Assembly (NCBI GenBank): GCA_040387375.1
Contig: JAZKDW010000041.1
Coordinates: 142,181 to 206,180, forward strand
DNA from: JAZKDW01 sp040387375
GTDB taxonomy: Bacteria; Pseudomonadota; Gammaproteobacteria; Burkholderiales; Burkholderiaceae_D
Length of the DNA: 64,000 nt
Direction: 5' to 3'
In this document: in pieces, positions 34,367 to 42,580 of the stretch
How the letters are laid out: every line of letters starts with the position of its first letter
How positions within the stretch are numbered: position 1 is the first letter of the stretch
Position numbers and translations under genes: made by a program
Notes under the pieces: model-generated
Told to the model about the DNA's origin: nothing
The model's database searches: none
Seen by the model: the letters and a program-made list of their open reading frames with translations, nothing else

Positions 34367-34493
34367 GCCACCCCCAAAGTTACTGCGCACAATAGGCACC
34401 GCCTGACGCCTGAGCAATGTCAACGTCCGTATGCAGCGAAAGCCGTCAGCTAGCCTTGTTCGTCTAGTGGATCTAATCAAATCGACGATAATT

Positions 34494-34514
34494 TACGGTA
34501 TAGATGACGGTATA
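34494..34514. repeat. Integrase arm-type repeats at the right end
   Basis: TACGGTATA (34494-34502) and GACGGTATA (34506-34514), 12 bases apart, mirroring the pair at the left end of the island. They lie about 55 bases from the right copy of the ribE end. Confidence 0.55.
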
Positions 34515-34566
34515 AGTTCAGATGCTAAAAATTTCTTTAATAAAATCAATTAGTGGAAAAATTCTA

Positions 34567-34614
34567 GACTTGATTGCGCGTTACGTGGAGCGGATGCTGT
34601 CGTTGTCCAGATAA
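34567..34614 (+). pseudogene. Displaced 3' end of ribE (attR-like repeat)
   Basis: Encodes DLIARYVERMLSLSR and a stop, in the ribE frame, without any upstream gene. The repeat begins exactly at the GAC TTG codons. It is probably the native ribE terminus stranded when the island integrated. Compared with the copy at 24151 it has six synonymous base changes in 41. Confidence 0.75.
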
Positions 34615-34630
34615 TTTCGCAAACGCGAGC

Positions 34631-35095
34631 TTAAGGGCTTTCGCTCGCAGCTAAAAGAGCATGGATCGAAGAGGGCACTTCCCCCCGCATGAGCATTCGT
34701 TGGAACACCTCATATACATCAGTTTTGGAGCCTGCTTTGCGCAAGGTATCTTCGTCGTTGAACCAGACGTAAACAATGAGCTGAACCGGGCTTGTGGCAA
34801 AGCGGAAGAAGAGGTGGTAACGGTCGGGCATGCCCTTCTTGACGCGCCGCCAGTAGGCGTATTCCTTGCCCAGCGTCTTGCCTAATCGGAAATCGGGGTG
34901 ATCGGGTTTGGCCGGTACAAGCTGCGTGATGCATTTGTACACTGAGGCCAACAACCGGGTTTTGGGGTGCGACTTGTATTCGTTCGGGTTTTGTTCAGCG
35001 AGATTGATGACGGCTTGCTCAAGTTCGTCCAGCGCTGCCTTGAACAGTTTGAAGTAGAAAAGCTGCCATGTAGCTGTAGGCATGTTTGACGGCAC
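34631..35095 (-). CDS. yhaV: Type II toxin YhaV (RelE-superfamily ribonuclease)
   Basis: 154-aa toxin of the prlF-yhaV pair, the same length as in E. coli. Recognised by YHLFFRFATSPVQLIVYVWFNDEDTLRKAGSKTDVYEVFQRML near the C-terminus and the N-terminal WQLFYFKLF. In characterised members it is an mRNA-cleaving enzyme neutralised by PrlF. The GTG at 35095 has GAGG ten bases upstream; an in-frame ATG lies at 35083. It follows the antitoxin by 12 bases and lies just outside the ribE island. Confidence 0.9.
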   Translation of the reverse strand: MPSNMPTATWQLFYFKLFKAALDELEQAVINLAEQNPNEYKSHPKTRLLASVYKCITQLVPAKPDHPDFRLGKTLGKEYAYWRRVKKGMPDRYHLFFRFATSPVQLIVYVWFNDEDTLRKAGSKTDVYEVFQRMLMRGEVPSSIHALLAASESP

Positions 35096-35107
35096 AGTGC
35101 ATCCGCC

Positions 35108-35458
35108 TCAGTGCTTCGAGTCGTCGGTACTGACTCCTTCGACCAGTTTGCCGATACGGGCAAGCTGGTCGCGATCTGCCGGCTCGATCAAATCGGGATG
35201 GTCTGCCATCTGCTTTTCGAGGAATTGCAGGAACCCGAGCATGACCGGATCGCCGTCTTCATCCTCGCGGGGACGTCGAACGGTGCCTTTTGCGGACAGC
35301 AGAACTTGACCATCCGCCAGCACCGTAGCCCGCACGTCGCCGTTGAATTCGGGATGCGCCTTGAAGAAAGCAGCGTCGAGCCGGATACCTTTGGAGTTGC
35401 CCACAGGCGTCACCTTGCCGTTGTATTGCTCCGAATTTGAACGAGTAGGGGATGCCAT
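35108..35458 (-). CDS. prlF: Antitoxin PrlF (AbrB/SpoVT type)
   Basis: 116 aa from the ATG at 35458, which has GGAAA six bases upstream; an ATG at 35470 would add four residues. A swapped-hairpin AbrB-like DNA-binding part (YNGKVTPVGNSKGIRLDAAFF) is followed by the PrlF-specific MLGFLQFLEKQMADHPDLI. It neutralises YhaV and should repress its own promoter. Confidence 0.88.
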   Translation of the reverse strand: MASPTRSNSEQYNGKVTPVGNSKGIRLDAAFFKAHPEFNGDVRATVLADGQVLLSAKGTVRRPREDEDGDPVMLGFLQFLEKQMADHPDLIEPADRDQLARIGKLVEGVSTDDSKH

Positions 35459-35489
35459 CACGGTTTCCATTATGTGGTTACGTAAGTGA

Positions 35490-35522
35490 GTACATTGTAC
35501 GAGCCTTGTTGGCGACCGTCCA
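35490..35522 (-). promoter_or_regulatory. Promoter and operator of prlF-yhaV
   Basis: Minus strand: -35 TGGACG (35522-35517), 17-bp spacer, -10 TACAAT (35499-35494). The -10 lies inside the palindrome GTACATTGTAC (35490-35500), and a second palindrome TTACGTAA lies at 35478-35485. These are good candidates for autoregulation by the PrlF/YhaV complex. Confidence 0.5.
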
Positions 35523-35634
35523 TACTTGCTGTCGCGGATTTACGGTGGACTTGGCCAGGGCTCCATCCATCCCCCAATTTATTCCGGGTGGGTACTAAAT
35601 CCATTAAAATAGCGGACTATCCAGGATTCCATTC

Positions 35635-36744
35635 ATGACTATTTCAACAACTCAAGAGATTATTAGCGAATTACGCGCCGGCCGCATGGTCATCCTCGTC
35701 GATGAGGAAGATCGCGAAAACGAAGGCGACCTGGTGCTTGCCGCCGAATTCGTCACGCCGGAAGCCATTAATTTCATGGCTAAATTCGGGCGTGGTCTGG
35801 TCTGCCTGACCTTGAACGAAGAACGTTGCGAACAGTTGAACCTGTCGATGATGACCTCGCGCAATGGCACGTCGTACGGCACCAATTTCACGGTATCGAT
35901 TGAGGCGGCGGAGGGTGTTACCACAGGCATTTCGGCCGGCGACCGCGCCAAGACGATTCAGGCCGCAGTCGCCAGGAACGCCAAACCCTCGGATATCGTC
36001 CAGCCAGGGCATATTTTTCCGCTCAAGGCGCAAAAAGGCGGTGTGCTGATGCGTGCCGGGCATACCGAAGCCGGTTGTGATTTTGCTGAGCTTGCCGGCC
36101 TGACGCCCGCCGCTGTCATCTGTGAAATCATGAATGATGACGGCACCATGGCGCGTTTGCCCGATCTGATCGAATTCGGCCGCGAGCATGGTCTTAAAAT
36201 CGGCACGATTGCCGATCTGATCCACTATCGCAGCCAGAACGAAAGCATCGTCGAACGCATCGCTGAACGTACCATGAATACGATTCACGGCCCATTCAGG
36301 GCGATCGCCTATCGCGACAAGCCGAGCGGCGGCGCGCATCTGGCGCTGGTGCATGGCGACCTGCAGCCGGAGATTGAAGTGCTGGTGCGGGTGCATCAGC
36401 CGGTATCGATTCTCGATCTGCTCGAAACGCAAGCCACTACCCACTCCTGGAATATGGCTTCCGCCATGGCCGCCATCAAGGCGGCGGAGCGTGGTGTCAT
36501 GGTATTGCTGAACTGTGAAGAGTCGGCTGAACAGATGTTTGCACAATTCGAAGCGCTGAACTCGTCGACCGTCCGCCCTGTGCCGCGGGCGCGCATGGAC
36601 TTGCGCACCTATGGTATCGGCGCGCAGATTTTGAAAGACCTGGGTGTCGGTAAAATGAAGCTCCTCGCCAGTCCGCGGAAAATGCCATCGATGACAGGTT
36701 TTGACCTCGAAGTTGTTGGTTATCAGGCGACGCCGAATAGTTAA
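35635..36744 (+). CDS. ribBX: DHBP synthase with a degenerate GTP cyclohydrolase II-like domain (RibBX)
   Basis: 369 aa. The N-terminal half (about 1-205) is 3,4-dihydroxy-2-butanone-4-phosphate synthase with EDRENEGDLVLAAEF, RNGTSYGTNFTVSIEA and RAGHTEAGCDFAELAGL, which makes the four-carbon unit for lumazine. The C-terminal half has the GTP cyclohydrolase II length and fold pattern (MDLRTYGIGAQILKDLGVGKM), but the zinc segment that should read SECLTGDVFGSLRCDCG is QPVSILDLLETQATTHS here, with no cysteines. GTP cyclohydrolase II activity must then come from a separate RibA elsewhere. ribH follows. Confidence 0.93.
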   Translation: MTISTTQEIISELRAGRMVILVDEEDRENEGDLVLAAEFVTPEAINFMAKFGRGLVCLTLNEERCEQLNLSMMTSRNGTSYGTNFTVSIEAAEGVTTGISAGDRAKTIQAAVARNAKPSDIVQPGHIFPLKAQKGGVLMRAGHTEAGCDFAELAGLTPAAVICEIMNDDGTMARLPDLIEFGREHGLKIGTIADLIHYRSQNESIVERIAERTMNTIHGPFRAIAYRDKPSGGAHLALVHGDLQPEIEVLVRVHQPVSILDLLETQATTHSWNMASAMAAIKAAERGVMVLLNCEESAEQMFAQFEALNSSTVRPVPRARMDLRTYGIGAQILKDLGVGKMKLLASPRKMPSMTGFDLEVVGYQATPNS

Positions 36745-36862
36745 TTAATTGCGCATTTTTGTGAGCTGTGAAATTGTCTGAATTTCGTTGTCTTGCATTG
36801 TTCAATCGTTTTTCTTCAATGAATAAGCAAAAGTCACGCGCCCAGGCGCAGTAAGGAAAACC

Positions 36863-37348
36863 ATGACGGTAGGAATGTACGAAAAAAATCTGGAAGGGCA
36901 AGGTTTGCGCATCGGTATCGCCCAGGCGCGTTTTAATGCCGATGTTTGCCATGGCCTGGTGTCGGCGTGTCTCGCTGAACTCAAGCATTTGGGTGTGGCA
37001 GACGAAGATGTGCTGCATGTAACGGTGCCGGGCGCACTGGAAATTCCGCTGGCTTTGCAAAAAATGGCGGAAACCCAGCAATTCGATGCGCTGATCGCCA
37101 TCGGCGCGGTAATTCGCGGAGAGACGTATCACTTCGAACTGGTGTCGAATGAATCGGGCGCCGGCATCACCCGCGTCGGACTGGACTTCGGTATTCCGAT
37201 TGCCAATGCGGTGCTGACCACCGACACTGATGAACAGGCGGAAGTGCGCATGGCCGAAAAAGGCGCGGATGCTGCGCGAGTCGCGGTCGAAATGGCAAAT
37301 CTGTCGATCGCGCTGGAAGAACTTGCGCAAGCCGCCGACGAAGAGTAA
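36863..37348 (+). CDS. ribH: 6,7-dimethyl-8-ribityllumazine synthase
   Basis: 161-aa lumazine synthase that joins the RibB and RibD products. Signatures: IAQARFNADVCHGLVSACL, VPGALEIPLALQKMA and IGAVIRGETYHFELVSNESGAGI (catalytic His). Length normal. It lies between ribBX and nusB, the usual betaproteobacterial order. Confidence 0.97.
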   Translation: MTVGMYEKNLEGQGLRIGIAQARFNADVCHGLVSACLAELKHLGVADEDVLHVTVPGALEIPLALQKMAETQQFDALIAIGAVIRGETYHFELVSNESGAGITRVGLDFGIPIANAVLTTDTDEQAEVRMAEKGADAARVAVEMANLSIALEELAQAADEE

Positions 37349-37443
37349 TGGATATGGGGCTGACTATTTTTCAGCCCTGTCCAGCACGTAAATCATTCAT
37401 GTTTTTTTGATGGTCCGGATGTTTCGGGCCAAAGTTGTGAGCC

Positions 37444-37914
37444 ATGACCCAAAAATCTCTGCACGCCAACCCAAGCAAGAGCCGCACGCCGCGCCACCGC
37501 GCACGTGAATTTGCGCTGCAAGGCCTCTATCAATGGTTGCTGAATAACGAGGATGCGGGTGCGATTGAAGCGCATATCCGCGAAGCCCACGGCTTCGACA
37601 AGGCGGACGCAGCCCATTTTGATGCACTGCTGTATGGCAGCATCAAGGAAGTTGCCGACTTGCGGTCGAGCCTGACGCCGCTGGTCGACCGTCCGCTTGC
37701 ACAGTTGTCGCCGGTTGAACATGCGGCGCTGCTGATCGGCGCCTATGAGCTTAAAAATCACATCGAAATTCCGTACAAGGTTGTCATCAACGAGGCGGTC
37801 GAGCTGACCAAATCATTCGGCGGCATCGATGGACACAAATATGTCAACGGCGTACTCGATAAACTCGCCGCCAGGTTGCGCAGCGTGGAAATTGCTGCCG
37901 CACGAGGTGCTTGA
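37444..37914 (+). CDS. nusB: Transcription antitermination factor NusB
   Basis: 156-aa all-helical NusB, which binds boxA RNA with NusE (S10) in rRNA antitermination. Visible: RHRAREFALQGLYQWL at the N-terminus and the conserved EIPYKVVINEAVELTKSFGGIDGHKYVNGVLDKLA near the C-terminus. It sits after ribH, as in many proteobacteria. Confidence 0.97.
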   Translation: MTQKSLHANPSKSRTPRHRAREFALQGLYQWLLNNEDAGAIEAHIREAHGFDKADAAHFDALLYGSIKEVADLRSSLTPLVDRPLAQLSPVEHAALLIGAYELKNHIEIPYKVVINEAVELTKSFGGIDGHKYVNGVLDKLAARLRSVEIAAARGA

Positions 37915-37947
37915 GTTCCCGTTCGGGACTTCTAAATACTCCATTCA

Positions 37948-39126
37948 ATGACTTTCAAGCATCTGGCATCCCGCCTCGATCACATCGCGCCGTTCCATGT
38001 AATGGAGCTGGCGAAAATGGCCGCTCAACTGGAACAGCAGGGCCGCCACATCATCCATATGGGCATCGGCGAGCCTGACTTCAGCGCCGCCGCGCCGGTG
38101 ATCGAAGCGGCAAGCCGCGCCATGGCAGAGGGCCGGCTGCAATATACGTCGGCAACCGGACTGCCGGCGCTGCGGGAAGCGATTGCAGACCACTATCGTC
38201 AGGTATATGGACTGACGATTGCTCCCTCGCGCATCATCATCACCGCTGGCGCGTCGGCGGCATTGCTGCTGGCCTGCGCAGCCCTGGTTGACAAGGGGGC
38301 GGAAGTGCTGATGCCAGACCCATCCTATCCCTGCAATCGGCACTTTGTTGCTGCCTTCGATGGCCAGCCCAGGATGATTGCGAGCGGGCCGGAGCACCGT
38401 TTCCAGTTATCGGACGAGATGGTGCGCGCGCACTGGAGTTCCGCCACGCGCGGTGTGCTGCTGGCATCGCCCTCCAATCCGACCGGCACTTCGATTGCCG
38501 CCGATGAGCTGCGCAAGATTGTGGCGACGGTCAGGGAAAACGACGGCTTCACCATCGTCGATGAGATTTATCAGGGCCTGACCTACGATGCGCCGCCGTT
38601 TTCCGCGCTGTCGCTGGGTGACGATGTGATTGTCATTAATAGCTTTTCCAAGTATTTCAACATGACTGGCTGGCGTCTCGGCTGGCTGGTCGTGCCGGAA
38701 ACCCTGGTGCCGCAGATCGAAAAGCTCGCGCAGAATCTGTTCATTTGCCCATCGAGCATTGCCCAGCACGCAGGCATCGCCTGTTTTGCGCCCGAGTCGA
38801 TTGCCATTTACGAGGAACGCAAGGCGGAATTCCGGCGCCGCCGCGATTACATCGTGCCGGCGCTGCGCGAGCTCGGTTTTACGGTGCCGGTGACGCCGGA
38901 TGGCGCATTTTATGTATATGCCGACTGCAGTGCCTTCACCGCGGATGCGGATCAGCTGACGATCGACATACTGAACCAGGCTGGGGTCGTGATCGTTCCC
39001 GGACTCGATTTCGGCCCGTCCACCGCCCATCAGTATGTGCGGATATCGTACGCGACATCGATGGCGAATCTGCAGGAAGCGGTAGAGCGCCTGAGGAAAT
39101 TCTTCGCCGTTCGCGCAGTGACCTGA
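37948..39126 (+). CDS. Class I/II PLP-dependent aminotransferase
   Basis: 392-aa fold-type I aminotransferase: GIGEPDFSAAAPVIEAA near the N-terminus, LLASPSNPTGTSIAADEL (PLP/substrate region), INSFSKYFNMTGWRLGW with the Schiff-base lysine, and a C-terminal arginine in YVRISYATSM. The substrate is not clear; aspartate/alanine-type or valine-pyruvate type are possible. It follows nusB by 33 bases and may be co-transcribed with it. Confidence 0.9.
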   Translation: MTFKHLASRLDHIAPFHVMELAKMAAQLEQQGRHIIHMGIGEPDFSAAAPVIEAASRAMAEGRLQYTSATGLPALREAIADHYRQVYGLTIAPSRIIITAGASAALLLACAALVDKGAEVLMPDPSYPCNRHFVAAFDGQPRMIASGPEHRFQLSDEMVRAHWSSATRGVLLASPSNPTGTSIAADELRKIVATVRENDGFTIVDEIYQGLTYDAPPFSALSLGDDVIVINSFSKYFNMTGWRLGWLVVPETLVPQIEKLAQNLFICPSSIAQHAGIACFAPESIAIYEERKAEFRRRRDYIVPALRELGFTVPVTPDGAFYVYADCSAFTADADQLTIDILNQAGVVIVPGLDFGPSTAHQYVRISYATSMANLQEAVERLRKFFAVRAVT

Positions 39127-39153
39127 CGAGCAGGCACGGTAGCGGGAATAAAA

Positions 39154-39173
39154 AAGGAGCCGCAAGGCTCCTT
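39154..39173. terminator. Bidirectional terminator between aminotransferase and transglycosylase
   Basis: AAGGAGCC-GCAA-GGCTCCTT hairpin, with A run before and T run after (39149-39175), between two converging genes. It fits both strands. Confidence 0.85.
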
Positions 39174-39205
39174 TTCAGTTCACGGATGCAGCACAGGTTC
39201 CAGAT

Positions 39206-40177
39206 TCAGCTGGCCAGGCCATCCGGTCCGGTGGTTGGAGACGCCACCGCTTCGAGCAGCGGCTCGGTTTTAGTTTCAATCATGCGTGGCGGGGCTTTCC
39301 TGGTGGCGCGTGCAAGCGAGGTCGTTGGAACAGTTTTACCTGTCGCGACTTCCTTCAGGCGCCGATATTCCGCCAGCACCTTGGAGCCGTAGCCTGAATC
39401 GGTCTCGAAAGCGGCCGCGCCTACATACATTTTCAGCCCTGCTTCGACCGAGCCGCCGCGTTTCACATAATCTTTCAGGATCAGTGAGCCTACCTTGATA
39501 TTGGCGACCGGATTTAATGCTGCCTTGACGCCGCCCAGCTTTTTAAACTTCTCATGATGTATTTTTGACATGACTTGCATTAATCCCTGCGCGCCGACCG
39601 GGCTTTCGGCAAAAGGATTCAAGCCGGATTCGATCGCCATGACGGCAAGGATCAGTAGTGGATCAAGCTTGATTTCGTTCGCGCTGGCATAGGCTGCCGA
39701 CACCAGCATGTTGGTTGCATCGCCAGCAACGCGATAACGCTTGGCAAGCCAGGTCGTGACGCGCATTTGCTGGGGGTCCGACACTGCAGCCTTGCTGTCT
39801 GTCTCGATATTCAAATGCTTGTGGAGGGCTGGAGCGAATGCTGGAGCGGACGCCTTGGGTTCATGCATGCTCACCTGCGTCAGCGGCGCTGTCGATGGTG
39901 TTATCACATTGTCGGCAACGGCAGGCGCCACCGGAACCGATTCCTGCGCCACGGCTTCGGAAAATGGAGAGAGTGCCTTGACGTGATCCGTCAACTCGGG
40001 TTTAACGAATAAAACCGCCAATGCGGCGATAGCGGCTATCCCGGAAATGAGCAGGGTGTGATGTGCAGTAGTTCTGAAACCATTTACGGTGTCAGCGGCG
40101 ATAGTCGCCCAAACACTTGACTGACTGACAACCTGTCGTCTAGTGACGATCAGCCGCCGTGAAAATCGATTCAACAT
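39206..40177 (-). CDS. Membrane-anchored lytic transglycosylase (SLT domain)
   Basis: 323-aa protein with a basic N-terminus, a single membrane helix (about 41-58), a proline/alanine-rich periplasmic linker and a goose-lysozyme-like SLT domain (about 155-275). The catalytic Glu183 lies in LAVMAIESGLNPFAESPVGAQGLMQV; the conserved Gly-Leu-Met-Gln and N-x-x-x-N (NPVANIKVGSLIL) follow. It cleaves peptidoglycan between MurNAc and GlcNAc. No known partner gene lies next to it. Confidence 0.88.
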   Translation of the reverse strand: MLNRFSRRLIVTRRQVVSQSSVWATIAADTVNGFRTTAHHTLLISGIAAIAALAVLFVKPELTDHVKALSPFSEAVAQESVPVAPAVADNVITPSTAPLTQVSMHEPKASAPAFAPALHKHLNIETDSKAAVSDPQQMRVTTWLAKRYRVAGDATNMLVSAAYASANEIKLDPLLILAVMAIESGLNPFAESPVGAQGLMQVMSKIHHEKFKKLGGVKAALNPVANIKVGSLILKDYVKRGGSVEAGLKMYVGAAAFETDSGYGSKVLAEYRRLKEVATGKTVPTTSLARATRKAPPRMIETKTEPLLEAVASPTTGPDGLAS

Positions 40178-40646
40178 TGTTTCTCCTGAACTTATCGCAG
40201 CACATGCAAGAACCCAATACAGGCTATTCTTCTAGATGCTTGACATACCGCGAACCAGAAATATCGTCTGTCGTCGCATGGCGCGGTCGGCAGACGCCGG
40301 AGTTGTTTTTACTGTCCGTGCACTATGTGGCCGGCAGAGTTGAACAACTTTTTCGGGGTAAGGCTGACGCCTTATGAAAACAATCCTTAAAATGTCATGT
40401 GGAGCCCCGGCCCCCGTGTACTGATTTGGTGTGCTACTGGTGCAGCTTTGGATTCCAAAGGCCAGCGTCCTCATCAAGTTGCGCGAATTGTAGGAGGCCG
40501 TTTATATCAAGTCAATACTATAGAAATTAATTGTCATTACTTTTAAGTATGAAGAAACACGGTGCGGCGCAACAAAACCGAATTAAATCAGTTACTTGGA
40601 ATCGTTATTCAACGAATGGTTCCATCAATTAAAAGTATTAAAAAAT
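40178..40646. other. Gene-free divergent region, transglycosylase and ubiD
   Basis: About 470 bases. No coding sequence or known RNA recognised. A TTGACA at 40240-40245 with TATCGT 16 bases on is a weak promoter-like pair. AT-rich sequence at 40500-40560 is the likeliest ubiD promoter region, but no good -35/-10 pair was found. Confidence 0.4.
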
Positions 40647-42131
40647 ATGAAATACGTGGATTTACGAGATTTTATTGCTCAATTGCAAGAAATTGGCGAA
40701 TTAAAGCGGGTAATCACGCCGGTTTCCCCCTATCTGGAGATGACGGAGATATGTGACCGTACCTTGCGCGCAGGCGGCCCTGCCTTGTTGTTTGAGCAAC
40801 CCGCTGGACATGACATGCCGGTGCTCGGCAATCTCTTCGGCACCACACGCCGCGTTGCGCTTGGCATGGGCGCCGACGATGTAAGCGAGTTACGCAAGAT
40901 CGGGCACGTGCTGGCGATGTTGAAAGAGCCGGAGCCGCCGAAAGGCTTCAGGGACGTACTTGGGCTTGGCTCGCTGGTGAAGTCACTCTGGGACATGGCG
41001 CCGAAGGAGCTGCGCGCCGCCAAGTGCCAGGACATCGTCTGGGAAGGCAACGACGTTGATCTTGCACGGTTGCCGGTCCAGCATTGCTGGCCCGGCGATA
41101 TTGCGCCTCTTATTACATGGGGGCTGGTGATTACCAAAGGGCCGCACAAGAAACGGCAGAACCTGGGCATCTATCGCCAGCAAGTCCTCGGACGCAACAA
41201 GGTCATCATGCGCTGGCTCGCGCAACGCGGCGGTGCCCTGGATTTTCGCGAGCATTGCATCGTCAACCCTGGCCAGCCCTATCCGATCGCGGTTGCGCTA
41301 GGCGCCGATCCGGCAACGATATTGGGTGCAGTCACGCCGGTGCCCGACAGCCTGTCGGAATACCAGTTTGCCGGCTTGCTGCGCGGCGGCCGCACCGAAC
41401 TGGTCAAGGCCCTGGGCAGCGAACTGCGTGTGCCGGCCTCGGCCGAAATCGTGCTGGAAGGGCATATCTATCCGGATGACTCCCATCCGAGCGGATATGA
41501 GATGGCATTGGAGGGACCATTCGGCGACCATACCGGCTATTACAATGAGCAGGACTGGTTCCCCGTATTCACCATCGATCGCATCACGATGCGGCGCGAT
41601 CCGATCTATCACTCGACCTACACCGGCAAGCCACCCGATGAACCGGCGATCCTGGGCGTGGCGTTGAATGAAGTGTTCATCCCGCTGTTACAAAAGCAGT
41701 TTTCTGAAATCCTCGATTTTTATCTGCCGCCGGAAGGATGCAGCTACCGGATGGCAGTCGTGCAAATGAAAAAAGCCTATCCGGGTCATGCCAAGCGTGT
41801 GATGTTCGGCGTATGGAGCTTCTTGCGGCAGTTCATGTACACCAAGTTCATCATCGTGGTCGATGAGGATGTCAATATCCGCGACTGGAAGGAAGTGATC
41901 TGGGCAGTCACCACCCGGGTCGATCCGATGCGCGACACCATGATGGTGGAAAACACGCCGATCGATTATCTGGATTTTGCGTCGCCCGTGAGTGGACTGG
42001 GCAGCAAGATGGGCATAGATGCGACCAATAAATGGCCAGGTGAAACAAGCCGGGAATGGGGGCGCACGATCGAGATGACTGATGAAGTCAAATCCAGGGT
42101 GGACCGCATCTGGCAGGAACTCGGCATTTGA
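40647..42131 (+). CDS. ubiD: 4-hydroxy-3-polyprenylbenzoate decarboxylase UbiD
   Basis: 494-aa prenylated-FMN-dependent decarboxylase of ubiquinone synthesis. Recognised by MKYVDLRDFIAQLQEIGELKRV, LPVQHCWPGDIAPLITWGLVITKGP, NLGIYRQQVLGRNKVIMRWLAQRGGA (cofactor region) and EGPFGDHTGYY. The ATG at 40647 matches the usual UbiD start; a longer frame from 40596 adds 17 residues. The cofactor is made by UbiX, not in this window. The SRP RNA gene follows. Confidence 0.96.
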   Translation: MKYVDLRDFIAQLQEIGELKRVITPVSPYLEMTEICDRTLRAGGPALLFEQPAGHDMPVLGNLFGTTRRVALGMGADDVSELRKIGHVLAMLKEPEPPKGFRDVLGLGSLVKSLWDMAPKELRAAKCQDIVWEGNDVDLARLPVQHCWPGDIAPLITWGLVITKGPHKKRQNLGIYRQQVLGRNKVIMRWLAQRGGALDFREHCIVNPGQPYPIAVALGADPATILGAVTPVPDSLSEYQFAGLLRGGRTELVKALGSELRVPASAEIVLEGHIYPDDSHPSGYEMALEGPFGDHTGYYNEQDWFPVFTIDRITMRRDPIYHSTYTGKPPDEPAILGVALNEVFIPLLQKQFSEILDFYLPPEGCSYRMAVVQMKKAYPGHAKRVMFGVWSFLRQFMYTKFIIVVDEDVNIRDWKEVIWAVTTRVDPMRDTMMVENTPIDYLDFASPVSGLGSKMGIDATNKWPGETSREWGRTIEMTDEVKSRVDRIWQELGI

Positions 42132-42197
42132 CTCCAAAATAGACGGACATCAAATTTCAAACTGCGCGGGCGGCACATTGCTGTTAAAATTCGTGCT

Positions 42198-42293
42198 GGC
42201 GGGCCCCTGCGCATTGTGGCATGGCCAATCTGGTCAGGTCGGGAACGAAGCAGCCACAGTCATTTACCACAAGTGCCGTAGACAAGGCTCGCC
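42198..42293 (+). ncRNA. ffs: Signal recognition particle RNA (4.5S)
   Basis: A 96-nt sequence with the invariant apical SRP segment GGTCAGGTCGGGAACGAAGCAGCC (24 bases, split here: GGTCAGGTC at 42232-42240 and GGGAACGAAGCAGCC at 42241-42255). Arms GGCGGGCC (42198-42205) and GGCTCGCC (42286-42293) pair with one wobble, and TTAAAAT (42184-42190) gives a -10 at the right distance. It binds Ffh to target membrane proteins. Ends are approximate. In many relatives ffs lies beside dnaX; here about 6.4 kb of RND and acyl-CoA dehydrogenase genes intervene. Confidence 0.92.
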
Positions 42294-42481
42294 TCTTTCG
42301 TTGCATCGCACGAGGCGGCCTGCAGTCCTGTAGCGCACATCCTCAACTCCCCCATTACCATCAGACCAGCACATCGCATGATTGAATTTGTGGCGGCGAT
42401 GGCGTCAAGACCCTTTCCAACCGCCTAAATGCAGCGGAAAAATGGTTCAGGAAGAATATGTTATGCTGGCTCACGGCGCTC

Positions 42482-42510
42482 TTGACAGACTGGTAGCGAT
42501 GACGTAATGC
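42482..42510 (+). promoter_or_regulatory. Weak promoter candidate upstream of the RND genes
   Basis: A consensus -35 TTGACA (42482-42487) with TAATGC 17 bases on. The -10 is poor, so an activator would be needed. Confidence 0.3.
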
Positions 42511-42580
42511 CTCTGGCAGGCATGCCTTTCGTGTTGCACGACGCCTCTTTCATTTCAGTAAATTACCTCCATCATTCCTT

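Larger units (their letters stand above)
24151..34607. mobile_element. Integrated genomic island (about 10.4 kb) anchored in ribE
   Basis: Bounded by diverged direct repeats of the ribE 3' end. Beside each end lie tandem copies of a GACGGTATw motif with a 12-base period (24273 and 24285; 34494 and 34506), as expected for integrase arm sites. The truncated start of a P4-type tyrosine integrase sits at the left end. It separates ribE from ribBX, which are adjacent or nearly so in related bacteria. Cargo: DUF2062/ExoD membrane genes, a catabolic row, a tRNA-Gly remnant and several small genes. Without an intact integrase it should be immobile. The central catabolic part might have a separate origin. 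Confidence 0.65.
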
